From: Aquiflexum sp. TKW24L
Lineage (GTDB): Bacteria; Bacteroidota; Bacteroidia; Cytophagales; Cyclobacteriaceae
DNA: 64,000 nucleotides
Assembly: GCF_023502205.1 (NCBI RefSeq)
Contig: NZ_JAMFLG010000005.1
Location: forward strand, 62,001-126,000
Direction of reading: 5' to 3'
Part shown: piece after piece, positions 54,162 through 62,980 of the stretch
How the letters are laid out: each line of letters opens with the position of its first letter
How positions within the stretch are numbered: position 1 is the stretch's first letter
Notes under the pieces: generated by a model
Told to the model about the DNA's origin: nothing
What the model saw: only the letters and a program-made list of their open reading frames with translations
The model's database searches: none
Made by a program: the position numbers and the translations under genes

Positions 54162-54222
54162 CGGGAGTATTAAGTTGACTTCTTCTAAATTACTGATTTT
54201 GTGGAATATTCAATCAGAATTT

Positions 54223-57200
54223 TTAAAATTTTGTCCCGACAACGACTGTTTTCCTGATTTGATCTACTTTTCCCTGCAAGTCAAAAATCTCAACCCAAAT
54301 GACATAGTAGCCCGGACGGACTTTGGCACCTCGGCTATTTGTCCCATCCCAAAGGTAAAATCCTTGATTTCCCCAAACAGCATTTTGACATAATTCGCGG
54401 ATCAAAGTCCCATCAATGCCATAAATTCTGATTGTCGCCAATTTTCCCGGTAGGTCAGATTGGTAACTGATTGTTGTATAAGGTTGTGTTCCTGGTGCAT
54501 CAGGCACAAAAACTTTTGGGTCTACTTCAATTCCTATTAGACCACTGCCCTCAAAAACATTTGAATTACGGTATCCTGGAGTTGCAAACCCCTCAGAAAA
54601 GGATGCCGAATGCCAATTATCCCGGGTATCTATCGGCTGGAAAGGAGAAAGCCTCTCTAGCGAAACTCCCTTGGGTTCTTTCAAAAGCCTGTGGTGCATT
54701 TTCTCTGTATAGCTGAAAACTTCCGAAAAGGATTCTTCGGGATTTAGGAAAACCACGTTGCCAGAAGAAATGGGATAGCTTGGAAGAGAGGAGAATTCAA
54801 TAAACCTTTCTTCCCTGCTTTTAGGATATTCCTGTTTGAGTTTCTCTGAGTCAGTGGTGAAAACCAAAAAAGAACCTGGTGGGAGGATATACTCCTCACT
54901 GAATAGGACGCGTCTATTGGCAATACCATTATCACTATTCAAATTGGCTAGTTTCCAATCCTTCAGGTTAATGTACTTTTGAGAAGCATTGTAAATTTCA
55001 ACAAATTTCGGTGCTCCTGTTCTGGGGTTAAAAAGCACTTCATTTAGCACCAAATCTCCTGGTTGAGCAGATGAAGGAATGACAAAAAATACTTTTTGGT
55101 CTGATTCAAAAGGATTTCCTGTACAGTCTCTTAAATTGGAAACTCCGGATTCATAGTAAATTCCTTCCTGTATAGTTTGGTCAAACTCCAGAACCAATTC
55201 ATTAGGGTTACTTCCGATTTTGATGCTTCGGATGGAAATGGAGGGTCGGAATTCGAAGGATGTCTGACTTGTATTTTGATTCAGAATTTTGGAAAATGTC
55301 AATGCAACTGTCTTCTCCCCTATTACTGTTGATTTCAAAAACCGGAGTGGAATCAAATCGGGAATTTGCTCAAACACTGAATTTTGTTTTCCTGGAGTAC
55401 CCCTTTTAGGATCTGTTGAAGGCTTCAGGTTGGTCGCTATATTGCAATCCAAAAATGGATTAACGATTTCAAGGCTATATCCGCCCTGGGCAAAAGTGCT
55501 TCCCCCGAAAGTGGCTGTGGTATAGGAAAGGCTGTCGACGACCTGGTTTTCAGGATCAAGGATTTTCACCTGATCTCCAGAATTGAGCAAAGTCGGCCAA
55601 TTTGTTAATCCGAGTACCGAACCAAAATTCGCAAACAGAGAAGCCGAGGTCCTCGGAGTCAGGATTACATATTTTCCCGGTTCCAAAAGGAAAGAGGGAA
55701 GCGTGGTTTTCCGCTTGGAATTGGCCAACTGGAATCCCCCTAAGAAGATGGCACGGTCACCGGGATTGAAAATCTCGACATATTCCACGTTTGGGAGAGA
55801 ATTTCCTGAGCGCGGAGCTGGCATGATTTCATTGACCACAAAGTTTTTGAAGTTGAGTTTGGGAGGAGAGACAAAAAGAAAAGGGAATGATTGATTGCTT
55901 AAAAAATTACCGTTTAGATCTGCCAAACCATTTACTTCGAATATATATTCTTTGCCAGGTTCAAAATCAAAATTCCATTTCAATAAAGCTTGGGTTCCAT
56001 TTTGTTGGAGAACGACTGCACTAGGATTTTGATTCAAGAGATAATAATTAGAAAGAATAGAAGCAAAGACCATGTCCAAGGGTTCGGAAAAAATTGCCAA
56101 AATCTCATTTGAGGACAGGGGGATGACATTCGCCAAAACGGGCGGCGTGATGTCCCAAACAAAATCCCTTGATGAACCGAAAATGGGATATCCTCTTTCC
56201 GTTGTCCTTGGGGGAATTTTCAGAATGTAGGTCAAACTCTCCTCAAAGGGCTGATTGCTTTTCAATTCGATGACCTCTGGTTTGGAAAAATTGAGTTCAA
56301 AAGTAAAATCAGACTTTTCTTCAATTTCAAATTTCAAATTTTCATGTTTTAGAGGAATGTGATGTTCTATATGTATGGTTTGGTTGTCGATCAAAACAAG
56401 TTCCTTCACAAAATCCATGTAAAGGAGGTTGGTTTGTTCAGGTTCAGGATTGGATTTTCCTGATTGGTTCTGAATATTTGAAACCCGGATTTGAAAACTC
56501 TTGTCCAAAGGCAATTCTTCCGCTAGTTTCAGCAGGACTTCAAATTCGCTCGGCAATAACTCCACATTGAGGGGATTTTTTCCATTGATCAGAAAATTGG
56601 AAGTTTGGCTGACGGAAGCAGGCAGGTAAAATTGGCTAAAACAGACTTTAACCTGGTCTGAATTTTCTACCTGAATATTTCCGATTTTGATATTGGAATT
56701 ATCAAATTCAAATTCAATTATCTCGGTAATCCGTCCGCTTTTTTCTTGAAGATTTTCCAAAATGACAGCGATTTTTTCCCTTTCAATCACCTGATTGGAA
56801 TAAACCACAAAAGAGGAATCAGTATAAAACAAAACTTCCTCGACCGAAAAGGGGTCGATCGAAATCTGTTCCTTGGATATAGATGCAATTTCCCTGTCCA
56901 AGACAACCTCCACTGAATAGGGAGTTGACAATTTCGCTCTTTTGATCTGTACGGGACCAATCATATCCTCACCCTCAAAAATCCCAAAGTCATCCATAAA
57001 AAATCTGGCCCCAGAACCTGTTCCCAATCCATATTTGACCTCAATCTTGACCACGAGCCCCACTAAATCATGAAAAACATCTGGGATAGGAATTTCAAAA
57101 AGTTGATACTCGGTATTCTGATTGGGAAAAGTTTGGGTGTTACCTACAATTATCGTGTTTTTGAATGTTTCTGTAACTGATAGCGCAAATGAAATCTCGA

Positions 57201-57555
57201 CATTTGCAGGCCTTGTTCCTGTTCCGTTTTGTTTTGATTTTGCAAAAAAAGCAATTTTCGGTTCATTCAATCCCTGCGTTTCTGTTTTGAAATAAATCAC
57301 CCCATTGTAGGTACTGATAGGTTGCACAGCCAAAGCCTTCGAGCCAAGCAAACCTTCGCCTGTTGCCTGAAATACCCTTGCAGCAGTACTTCTCACCTCA
57401 TTGGCTGACCAATTTTCCAAAAACTCTTCCGGATGGTTGAGGATAGCAAAGCTTTTTTCAAAGTCCTGAATTTGGGAAAATGCTTTTTCACAACCGAACA
57501 TTCCTTTTAAGAAGAAGGTTATAAATACGAAAGTGACAAAAAATCGGGATCCCAT
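54223..57555 (-). CDS. large secreted lamin-tail domain protein
   Basis: The 1110-residue exported protein starts with a signal peptide (MGSRFFVTFVFITFFLKGMFG). The N-terminal 200 residues are a jelly-roll-like module (WSANEVRSTAARVFQATGEG...FFMDDFGIFEG), followed by several Ig-like or big-domain segments. Two lamin-tail domains come next (NEIMPAPRSGNSLPNVEYVEIFNPGD and LNEVLFNPRTGAPKFVEIYN). The C-terminus is FlgD-like (IRIYGIDGTLIRELCQNAVWGNQGFYLWDG, PGYYVIWVEI) and may serve as a type IX secretion signal (inference). Possible role: surface adhesion or extracellular structure. Confidence 0.88.
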   Translation of the reverse strand: MGSRFFVTFVFITFFLKGMFGCEKAFSQIQDFEKSFAILNHPEEFLENWSANEVRSTAARVFQATGEGLLGSKALAVQPISTYNGVIYFKTETQGLNEPKIAFFAKSKQNGTGTRPANVEISFALSVTETFKNTIIVGNTQTFPNQNTEYQLFEIPIPDVFHDLVGLVVKIEVKYGLGTGSGARFFMDDFGIFEGEDMIGPVQIKRAKLSTPYSVEVVLDREIASISKEQISIDPFSVEEVLFYTDSSFVVYSNQVIEREKIAVILENLQEKSGRITEIIEFEFDNSNIKIGNIQVENSDQVKVCFSQFYLPASVSQTSNFLINGKNPLNVELLPSEFEVLLKLAEELPLDKSFQIRVSNIQNQSGKSNPEPEQTNLLYMDFVKELVLIDNQTIHIEHHIPLKHENLKFEIEEKSDFTFELNFSKPEVIELKSNQPFEESLTYILKIPPRTTERGYPIFGSSRDFVWDITPPVLANVIPLSSNEILAIFSEPLDMVFASILSNYYLLNQNPSAVVLQQNGTQALLKWNFDFEPGKEYIFEVNGLADLNGNFLSNQSFPFLFVSPPKLNFKNFVVNEIMPAPRSGNSLPNVEYVEIFNPGDRAIFLGGFQLANSKRKTTLPSFLLEPGKYVILTPRTSASLFANFGSVLGLTNWPTLLNSGDQVKILDPENQVVDSLSYTTATFGGSTFAQGGYSLEIVNPFLDCNIATNLKPSTDPKRGTPGKQNSVFEQIPDLIPLRFLKSTVIGEKTVALTFSKILNQNTSQTSFEFRPSISIRSIKIGSNPNELVLEFDQTIQEGIYYESGVSNLRDCTGNPFESDQKVFFVIPSSAQPGDLVLNEVLFNPRTGAPKFVEIYNASQKYINLKDWKLANLNSDNGIANRRVLFSEEYILPPGSFLVFTTDSEKLKQEYPKSREERFIEFSSLPSYPISSGNVVFLNPEESFSEVFSYTEKMHHRLLKEPKGVSLERLSPFQPIDTRDNWHSASFSEGFATPGYRNSNVFEGSGLIGIEVDPKVFVPDAPGTQPYTTISYQSDLPGKLATIRIYGIDGTLIRELCQNAVWGNQGFYLWDGTNSRGAKVRPGYYVIWVEIFDLQGKVDQIRKTVVVGTKF

Positions 57556-57713
57556 ATCTCTAAAAATAAACAGCAGGTTTTAGTCAATCCCGATTTTAAA
57601 CGTTTAAGTCGGATAAATTTCCAACCTTTCAAAAAATGATTGGGATTATTGAATAGAAAGCAATTATCTATTGACTTGCTATCAATATTGAGAATTCTTG
57701 CCTTACATTTGCG

Positions 57714-57721
57714 GTTCAATT
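57714..57721 (+). promoter_or_regulatory. candidate -7 box for asd
   Basis: TACATTTG lies 22 bases before the asd ATG and matches TAnnTTTG. The closest upstream TTG (57688-57690) leaves a 23-base spacer, longer than the usual 19-21. Confidence 0.45.
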
Positions 57722-57743
57722 TTAAAAAACAATCCAAAACAAA

Positions 57744-58733
57744 ATGAAACTAGCCGTTGTAGGAGCTACCGGATTGGTAGGCTCAGAAATCCTCGAGGTG
57801 CTGGACGAGCACCAATTTCCATTTGATGAATTACTCCTTGTTGCCAGCGAAAGATCTGCAGGTAAAAAGATGACTTTCAAGGGTAAGGAATACACGGTAA
57901 TTGGATTGAAACAGGCTGTTTCTGAGAAGCCTGACTTTGCAATCTTTTCGGCCGGTGGAAGTACTTCCTTAGAGTGGGCCCCTCAGTTTGCGGAAGTAGG
58001 CACGATCGTGATTGATAACTCATCTGCCTGGAGAATGGATCCTAGCAAAAAACTGGTGGTTCCTGAAATCAACGCCAAAGATTTGAGAATTGACGACCGC
58101 ATCATTGCCAATCCAAATTGTTCTACCATCCAGATGGTTTTGGCTTTGAATCCCTTGAGACTGAAATATGGTATCAAAAGAATTGTAGTGTCAACTTACC
58201 AGTCAGTAACCGGAACAGGCAAGGCAGCTGTCGACCAAATGATGGCTGAGCGGGCCGGTGTTCCTGCAGAAATGGTGTATCCACATAAGATTGACCTGAA
58301 TGTATTGCCACATATCGACGTCTTCCAGCCAAATGGCTATACTAAAGAAGAGATGAAGATGATCAATGAGACCAAGAAAATCTTCAACGACAATAGTATT
58401 CAAGTGACTGCCACCACGGTCAGGGTTCCTACCATGGGCGGACATTCCGAAGCTGTGAATGTGGAATTCCATAAGGATTTTGACTTGAATGAGGTTAGAG
58501 AAATCCTTTCCAACACTCCGGGAGTCATCGTCCAGGATGATCCTGCCAACAACATTTACCCTATGCCATTGACGGCACACAAGAGAGATGAGGTTTTTGT
58601 AGGCAGACTGAGAAGGGACGAATCCCAACCTAATACCCTGAACATGTGGATCGTGGCTGACAACCTGAGAAAAGGTGCCGCTACAAATGCGGTCCAGATT
58701 GCTGAATACCTCATGGAACACAGCATGGCGTGA
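57744..58733 (+). CDS. asd: aspartate-semialdehyde dehydrogenase
   Basis: The enzyme reduces aspartyl phosphate to aspartate semialdehyde, leading to lysine, meso-diaminopimelate, threonine and methionine. Motifs: AVVGATGLVGSEILEVL (NADP), IDNSSAWRMDP, the active-site cysteine in IANPNCSTIQMVLAL, STYQSVTGTGKAA and RVPTMGGHSEAVNVEF. It has normal length of 329 residues. It stands alone. Confidence 0.96.
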   Translation: MKLAVVGATGLVGSEILEVLDEHQFPFDELLLVASERSAGKKMTFKGKEYTVIGLKQAVSEKPDFAIFSAGGSTSLEWAPQFAEVGTIVIDNSSAWRMDPSKKLVVPEINAKDLRIDDRIIANPNCSTIQMVLALNPLRLKYGIKRIVVSTYQSVTGTGKAAVDQMMAERAGVPAEMVYPHKIDLNVLPHIDVFQPNGYTKEEMKMINETKKIFNDNSIQVTATTVRVPTMGGHSEAVNVEFHKDFDLNEVREILSNTPGVIVQDDPANNIYPMPLTAHKRDEVFVGRLRRDESQPNTLNMWIVADNLRKGAATNAVQIAEYLMEHSMA

Positions 58734-58894
58734 TTAGGGAAAATGGGACAGATGATTGATGACGGGTGTGGATTGATCTCAAATCCAACATTCGATCTTA
58801 GATCGTGAATTTGTCCGATTTTTCAGTTCAGCAAATAGGTATAATTATCCTCTGCTTTTGAAGCCCCGGTTATATTCCACATTTTTGTCAGGCC

Positions 58895-60079
58895 ATGGCA
58901 ATTTCAAAATATACACCCTCACTGAAACAATTTGTGCAGGACCACCAATCGGAGGATCCTGCACAATTGCTTTTTGCCTATTCGGGCAAAACTGATTTTG
59001 ACCTCAAGGCGGCTGTTCAGCAGATTCAGTCCCGCCAAAAAGCCAAACACAAACTGCCATCATGGGCTGCCAATCAAGAGCTCCTCTTCCCCATTAGCCT
59101 ATCTTTGGAGCAGGCTTCTTCGGAGGAAACCGCTAGATATAAAGCCACACTTGTAAGCGGGAAATTGCTGATTGACCTTACCGGAGGATTTGGCGTAGAT
59201 ACTTTTTTCCTTGCGGAAAATTTCCAAAATGCGGTTTATTGTGAGAGAAACGCAGAATTGGCAGCCATTGTCCATCATAATTTTGATGTGCTCAAACCCG
59301 GAAAATTTGAGATCATCGAAGGTGATTCTTTGGAATATTTTTCCAAATCAAATCAAGTTTTTGATCTGATCTATGTCGATCCTGCGAGAAGGGGCGAACA
59401 CAATCAGAAGCTGTACAAATTGGCAGATTGCGAACCGGATATCGTCAGCAATTGGGGTTTGCTCCAATCGAAGTCCAATGCCAATTTGATCAAAGCATCC
59501 CCGATGTTGGATATCAAACAGGCTATTTCAGAAATCTCTGATATCCAGAAAGTTTGGGTCATTTCGGTCAAAAATGAAGTGAAGGAAGTTTTGCTCCTTT
59601 GGGAAAAAGGGAGGGAAACTGCCGAAAGAATAATCCAAGCGGTCGATTTGCAGTCCAATGGTCCAAAGGGATTTTCCTTTACTTACGAAGAAGAAGAATC
59701 CAGCGAAAGCATATTCGGCGAGGTGGGTAAATACCTGATAGAGCCCTATGCTTCGGTTTTGAAAGCCGGGGCATTCAGGAGCTTTGGAAAAAGGTTTGGA
59801 CTGAAAAAGCTCCATCCCAATTCCCATCTGTATACCTGTGCGGATTTGAGTCATGGAATCCCCGGAAGGATATTCGAAGTAATCCAAGAAATCAGCAATC
59901 CCAAAAAAGAGTTGAAGCAACTGTTCCCTGCGGGAAAAGTCAATGTCATTACCAGAAATTACGCATTATCTGCTGATGAACTCAAGAAGAAATACAAGCT
60001 GCAAGACGGCGGAAAGGACTTTCTGATCGGGACAAAAGTGGGGGAGAAGTTTAGCTTGTTTTTTTGTAGGTTGTTATAG
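58895..60079 (+). CDS. class I methyltransferase with THUMP-like domain
   Basis: The 394-residue protein resembles the Bacteroidota group labelled SAM-dependent methyltransferase with a C-terminal THUMP-like domain. Motif I reads LIDLTGGFGVDTFFLA, motif II ends with YCERNAEL, and motif IV is LIYVDPARR, where D-P-A-R replaces the N/D-P-P-Y of N6-adenine or guanine methyltransferases. The C-terminal part (FLIGTKVGEKFSLFFC) is THUMP-like. An RNA substrate is likely but unproven. The N-terminal 90 residues are a helical extension. Confidence 0.85.
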   Translation: MAISKYTPSLKQFVQDHQSEDPAQLLFAYSGKTDFDLKAAVQQIQSRQKAKHKLPSWAANQELLFPISLSLEQASSEETARYKATLVSGKLLIDLTGGFGVDTFFLAENFQNAVYCERNAELAAIVHHNFDVLKPGKFEIIEGDSLEYFSKSNQVFDLIYVDPARRGEHNQKLYKLADCEPDIVSNWGLLQSKSNANLIKASPMLDIKQAISEISDIQKVWVISVKNEVKEVLLLWEKGRETAERIIQAVDLQSNGPKGFSFTYEEEESSESIFGEVGKYLIEPYASVLKAGAFRSFGKRFGLKKLHPNSHLYTCADLSHGIPGRIFEVIQEISNPKKELKQLFPAGKVNVITRNYALSADELKKKYKLQDGGKDFLIGTKVGEKFSLFFCRLL

Positions 60080-60143
60080 TCTTAATACTGCATCAATTTT
60101 TCAACTACTCTGACCACTTTAAACTGGAATTTAAATGTTGGTT

Positions 60144-60345
60144 CCGCAGATCACGCAGACTGACGCAGATGATTCCGATGGACAAATAACCAACTGAACT
60201 TTCAAAACCTTCCGCGCAGGTCCGCGAAATCAGCGGGAGAAAAAATTAGACAAAATTATTCCCGCAGATGATTTAGATGAAATGTCCCGTAAATCAAATG
60301 ATCTATCAATTCCTTCTGCGAAGATCCGCGAAATCAGGGGGAAAC
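60144..60345. repeat. two CGCAGAT-type hairpin repeat units
   Basis: Unit one (about 60144-60238) has CCGCAGATCACGCAG and GACGCAGATG on the left and CGCGCAGGTCCGCG and AATCAGCGGGA on the right. Unit two (about 60259-60345) has TTCCCGCAGATGATT and, on the right, TTCTGCGAAGATCCGCG, AATCAGGGGGAAA. The arms are approximate inverted repeats around AT-rich centres. They fill the gap between two convergent genes, like the related single unit at 32988-33042. Confidence 0.72.
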
Positions 60346-60347
60346 AT

Positions 60348-61595
60348 TTATTTGTACCTAAACCGGAATTCTGAAAAGTCTGGTGATCTTTCCTTTTTCC
60401 TTTTTAATTCCAATTGGTACAAATATTCCCCAAGCTCCGCAAAGAACGGAAAACCAATGGAATCATATTCATAGATATCGTCATTGAGGGTTTCGTCGGC
60501 ATTGGTATAAATCACCGCAGATACAAAAAACTCTGTTCCCGTCTCAAAATCCACAAAATAGGATCCGTCCAAAAGATGCCCATAAGCATTTCCGGTTTTG
60601 TTGAAAATCCTGAAGCGCTCAGGAATGAGGTTTTTGTCCGTTCCGAATTTGAAAAACTTGGAGTAGCTATCGTAAAATTCAGGCAATTCATATTTCGGAT
60701 AGCCACTTTCCAAAGGCAACATTGACATGTATTTCAAAATAAATTCCCTGTCAGATTCACTGATCTGAAACCTTTCCTCTGGAGAAAAATTTTCCGGAAA
60801 AATGATCCTTTGGACGATGCCGTGGAGGTTTGACAGTGCAAATTTATTCTTGAAAGTAAAATCCATTGGCTCATTTACCAATTCCCCATTACTAAAGTAT
60901 GCTTTACCGATGGCAGGCTTTTCTGTGTTGGCATAGATTTCTGAGGTTTCCCTTGCCGTGATTTCCATCAAAACATTTCCCACACTATCCACAAACCGAA
61001 TTGGGTTGAAATGCCTGTTTTCTACCTCTGTCATCGGCATGCTGAGCCGGTGGTTGATGATGGTCTGGTTCAGTCCCTTTTCTTTGAGCTTGGTATTGAT
61101 ATAGTCCTGACCCAAAAGCTCATATAGCCTGTTATAAGCATCATTGTCGCTGGCGAGGAGGATTTTTTTGATGTAATGGGCGATGCTCGGCAGGTTGTTT
61201 TGAGCCGAACTGTCCACCAAAGCGGGAATTTGTGAAGGTCTGATCGAATCACTGAGCATGATGCTTTGAGCAGTTAGACTTTCTATATTTTGAGCAGCCA
61301 ACCACTCCAAAGCCAAAATAGCAACAGGAAGCTTTACAGTGCTGGCCGGATAAAAATAAACCTGGTCATCAAGTCCTATATTGAAATCCTTGAAAACAGG
61401 ATTACCCATAGAATCCCGGTCGATCTGTGTATACAAAATCTGTGCTTTATACGTCTCAGGATGTTCCAATACCTGCCGAAGCACCGGATAGTTTTCCGGA
61501 ATATCTTCGAACGGAACTGGGCCTTTTTGGGAACAGGAAAAAAAAATAAATCCCATCAGAAAGAGGCAAATTGGTTTTTGTAACATACATGTCAT
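60348..61595 (-). CDS. class A beta-lactamase-like serine hydrolase lipoprotein
   Basis: All three class A/penicillin-binding motifs are seen: S85-T-V-K88 (in YPASTVKLPVAI), S-D-N in LLASDNDAYNRLYE, and K-T-G in FNKTGNAYGH. A lipoprotein signal (MLQKPICLFLMGFIFFSC) implies membrane tethering. The start could be ATG 61595 or 61586; TTG 61643 is rejected. At about 416 residues it is much longer than true class A beta-lactamases and lacks an obvious E-x-x-x-N omega-loop match. A peptidase or other serine hydrolase role is therefore likelier than antibiotic resistance. Confidence 0.85.
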   Translation of the reverse strand: MTCMLQKPICLFLMGFIFFSCSQKGPVPFEDIPENYPVLRQVLEHPETYKAQILYTQIDRDSMGNPVFKDFNIGLDDQVYFYPASTVKLPVAILALEWLAAQNIESLTAQSIMLSDSIRPSQIPALVDSSAQNNLPSIAHYIKKILLASDNDAYNRLYELLGQDYINTKLKEKGLNQTIINHRLSMPMTEVENRHFNPIRFVDSVGNVLMEITARETSEIYANTEKPAIGKAYFSNGELVNEPMDFTFKNKFALSNLHGIVQRIIFPENFSPEERFQISESDREFILKYMSMLPLESGYPKYELPEFYDSYSKFFKFGTDKNLIPERFRIFNKTGNAYGHLLDGSYFVDFETGTEFFVSAVIYTNADETLNDDIYEYDSIGFPFFAELGEYLYQLELKRKKERSPDFSEFRFRYK

Positions 61596-61665
61596 AGGTA
61601 TACCATTTAGCACCAAGTAAACCATATTCAGGTTTTTACCCAAATATCTGTTGCAAAAATCTTCG

Positions 61666-62727
61666 TTATAGTGATGAAATCACTTTATGGAGAAGAAGAA
61701 TATCTGACTCTTCATGGTATCCCGAAATCACAATCCTATTGGAACAGGGATCTGTGGGCATCGGATAAGGAAAAGAAGAAACGATGATGCCTGCCTTTTC
61801 AAGTAGATTCACCCAATTTTGATCAGGAAACGAGAAGACAGGGAAATTCTCTGAGTACTTAAATTTTGGATCTTGCCTTAAGAGGCTTTTAAAGAGGTTT
61901 ACATTGGATAAGTACTTTTCTCTTTGTGCTTGGAAAAGATGCTGTCCATGTAGAAATGCATATAGAAGTCCAGGAGAAGGAGGAGAGGATGCCCGAAAGA
62001 TCGGCAATTGGGAGATTCCTGAAATGGTTTTTTCATCACCCAAAATAATTCCGGAAGGAATGGAAAGTCCTTTTCCCAAAGAACCTGAGATGACCAAATT
62101 CACCGGAAGGTATTTCCATTGGCTATACGTCCCAAAGATATCCTCACCCAAAATTCCGAAGGCATGGCTGTCGTCAATGAGTAAAGTATAATGGTGTCGC
62201 GATGGTAGGTCTTTGATCCAATCAAAATCGTGGACAGCAGGTTTCAGCGGATCAACCGCATTGGCTACAATCAAGATATTGGAGGTATGAAGCTGTGCGC
62301 AGGTTTCTTTGCAGTAGCCGATCCAATGGTCGAAGTTTGGGTCAGGATAGCAATGCAGTCCATCTGCCAAGACCGCAGGATGCGTATGAGGTGCGATAAA
62401 TATTTGATGGGCGCTCTTTTTCAAATAATTGATGGCGGCAGTTCCGGCCAAAAAGCCACTGCTCCATAGCAAGGACTTTTCAGCCTTTGCTTTTTCTGCA
62501 AAAAAAACTTCAAACTGCTCATAGACAGACAACCGGACATTATTGACCCTACTGAGGCCGTGGCAGATACCATATTTGGAGATTCCTTCCATGACCTGTT
62601 TTTCAAAATCCCCGACACTTCCCATCCCCAAATACGCCGTCCCACTAAAGTACAGGAATTCCCTTCCCTCGTGGAAAACAGTCCTGCCGATTTTGGATTG
62701 AAGCTCAAAGGGTTTTCTGTTGTTCAT
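61666..62727 (-). CDS. BioF-like PLP-dependent aminotransferase/acyltransferase
   Basis: The ATG at 62727 (MNNRKPFELQSKIGRTVFHE) is chosen over 62817. The fold-type I enzyme shows YLGMGSVGDFEKQVMEGISKYG, SRVNNVRLSVYEQFE, LLIDDSHAFGILGEDIFG and the PLP lysine in ISGSLGKGLSIPSG, all typical of the alpha-oxoamine synthase family (8-amino-7-oxononanoate synthase, KBL). At 353 residues it is slightly short. No other biotin genes lie nearby, so whether it acts in biotin synthesis is uncertain. It lies just upstream of the lipoprotein serine hydrolase on the same strand. Confidence 0.82.
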   Translation of the reverse strand: MNNRKPFELQSKIGRTVFHEGREFLYFSGTAYLGMGSVGDFEKQVMEGISKYGICHGLSRVNNVRLSVYEQFEVFFAEKAKAEKSLLWSSGFLAGTAAINYLKKSAHQIFIAPHTHPAVLADGLHCYPDPNFDHWIGYCKETCAQLHTSNILIVANAVDPLKPAVHDFDWIKDLPSRHHYTLLIDDSHAFGILGEDIFGTYSQWKYLPVNLVISGSLGKGLSIPSGIILGDEKTISGISQLPIFRASSPPSPGLLYAFLHGQHLFQAQREKYLSNVNLFKSLLRQDPKFKYSENFPVFSFPDQNWVNLLEKAGIIVSSFPYPMPTDPCSNRIVISGYHEESDILLLHKVISSL

Positions 62728-62980
62728 GGGGGTTTGGATATTTTGTTTTGGGTTATGGGGGGAATATGAGGAACGGGACCTTTTGCCTTTTGGCCAAACC
62801 CGTTTGATGTAGGTCATTGATTCCTTCCCGCTTGAAAATATTACATTAATTTAGGTAGGAAATTTCGGAAATAGGCATGTTTGTAAGACAATAAGGATGT
62901 GGAAAAAAATAAAATGACCAATGATCATACGCAACTCATTATTGAGATGCTGTCTGTTTTTGTAAATCAAATGTTTAACA
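62728..62980. other. intergenic region, no gene supported
   Basis: About 250 bases separate the BioF-like gene start and the histidine kinase end, both on the minus strand. It must carry the BioF-like promoter. A 34-codon frame on the plus strand (from about 62914) overlaps the kinase end and has no support. No terminator hairpin for the kinase was recognised. Confidence 0.45.

Noticed and set aside
60348-61595. Antibiotic-resistance beta-lactamase
   Set aside because: The S-x-x-K, SDN and KTG motifs are shared by many serine hydrolases. The protein is over 400 residues, a lipoprotein, and shows no clear omega-loop E-x-x-x-N.
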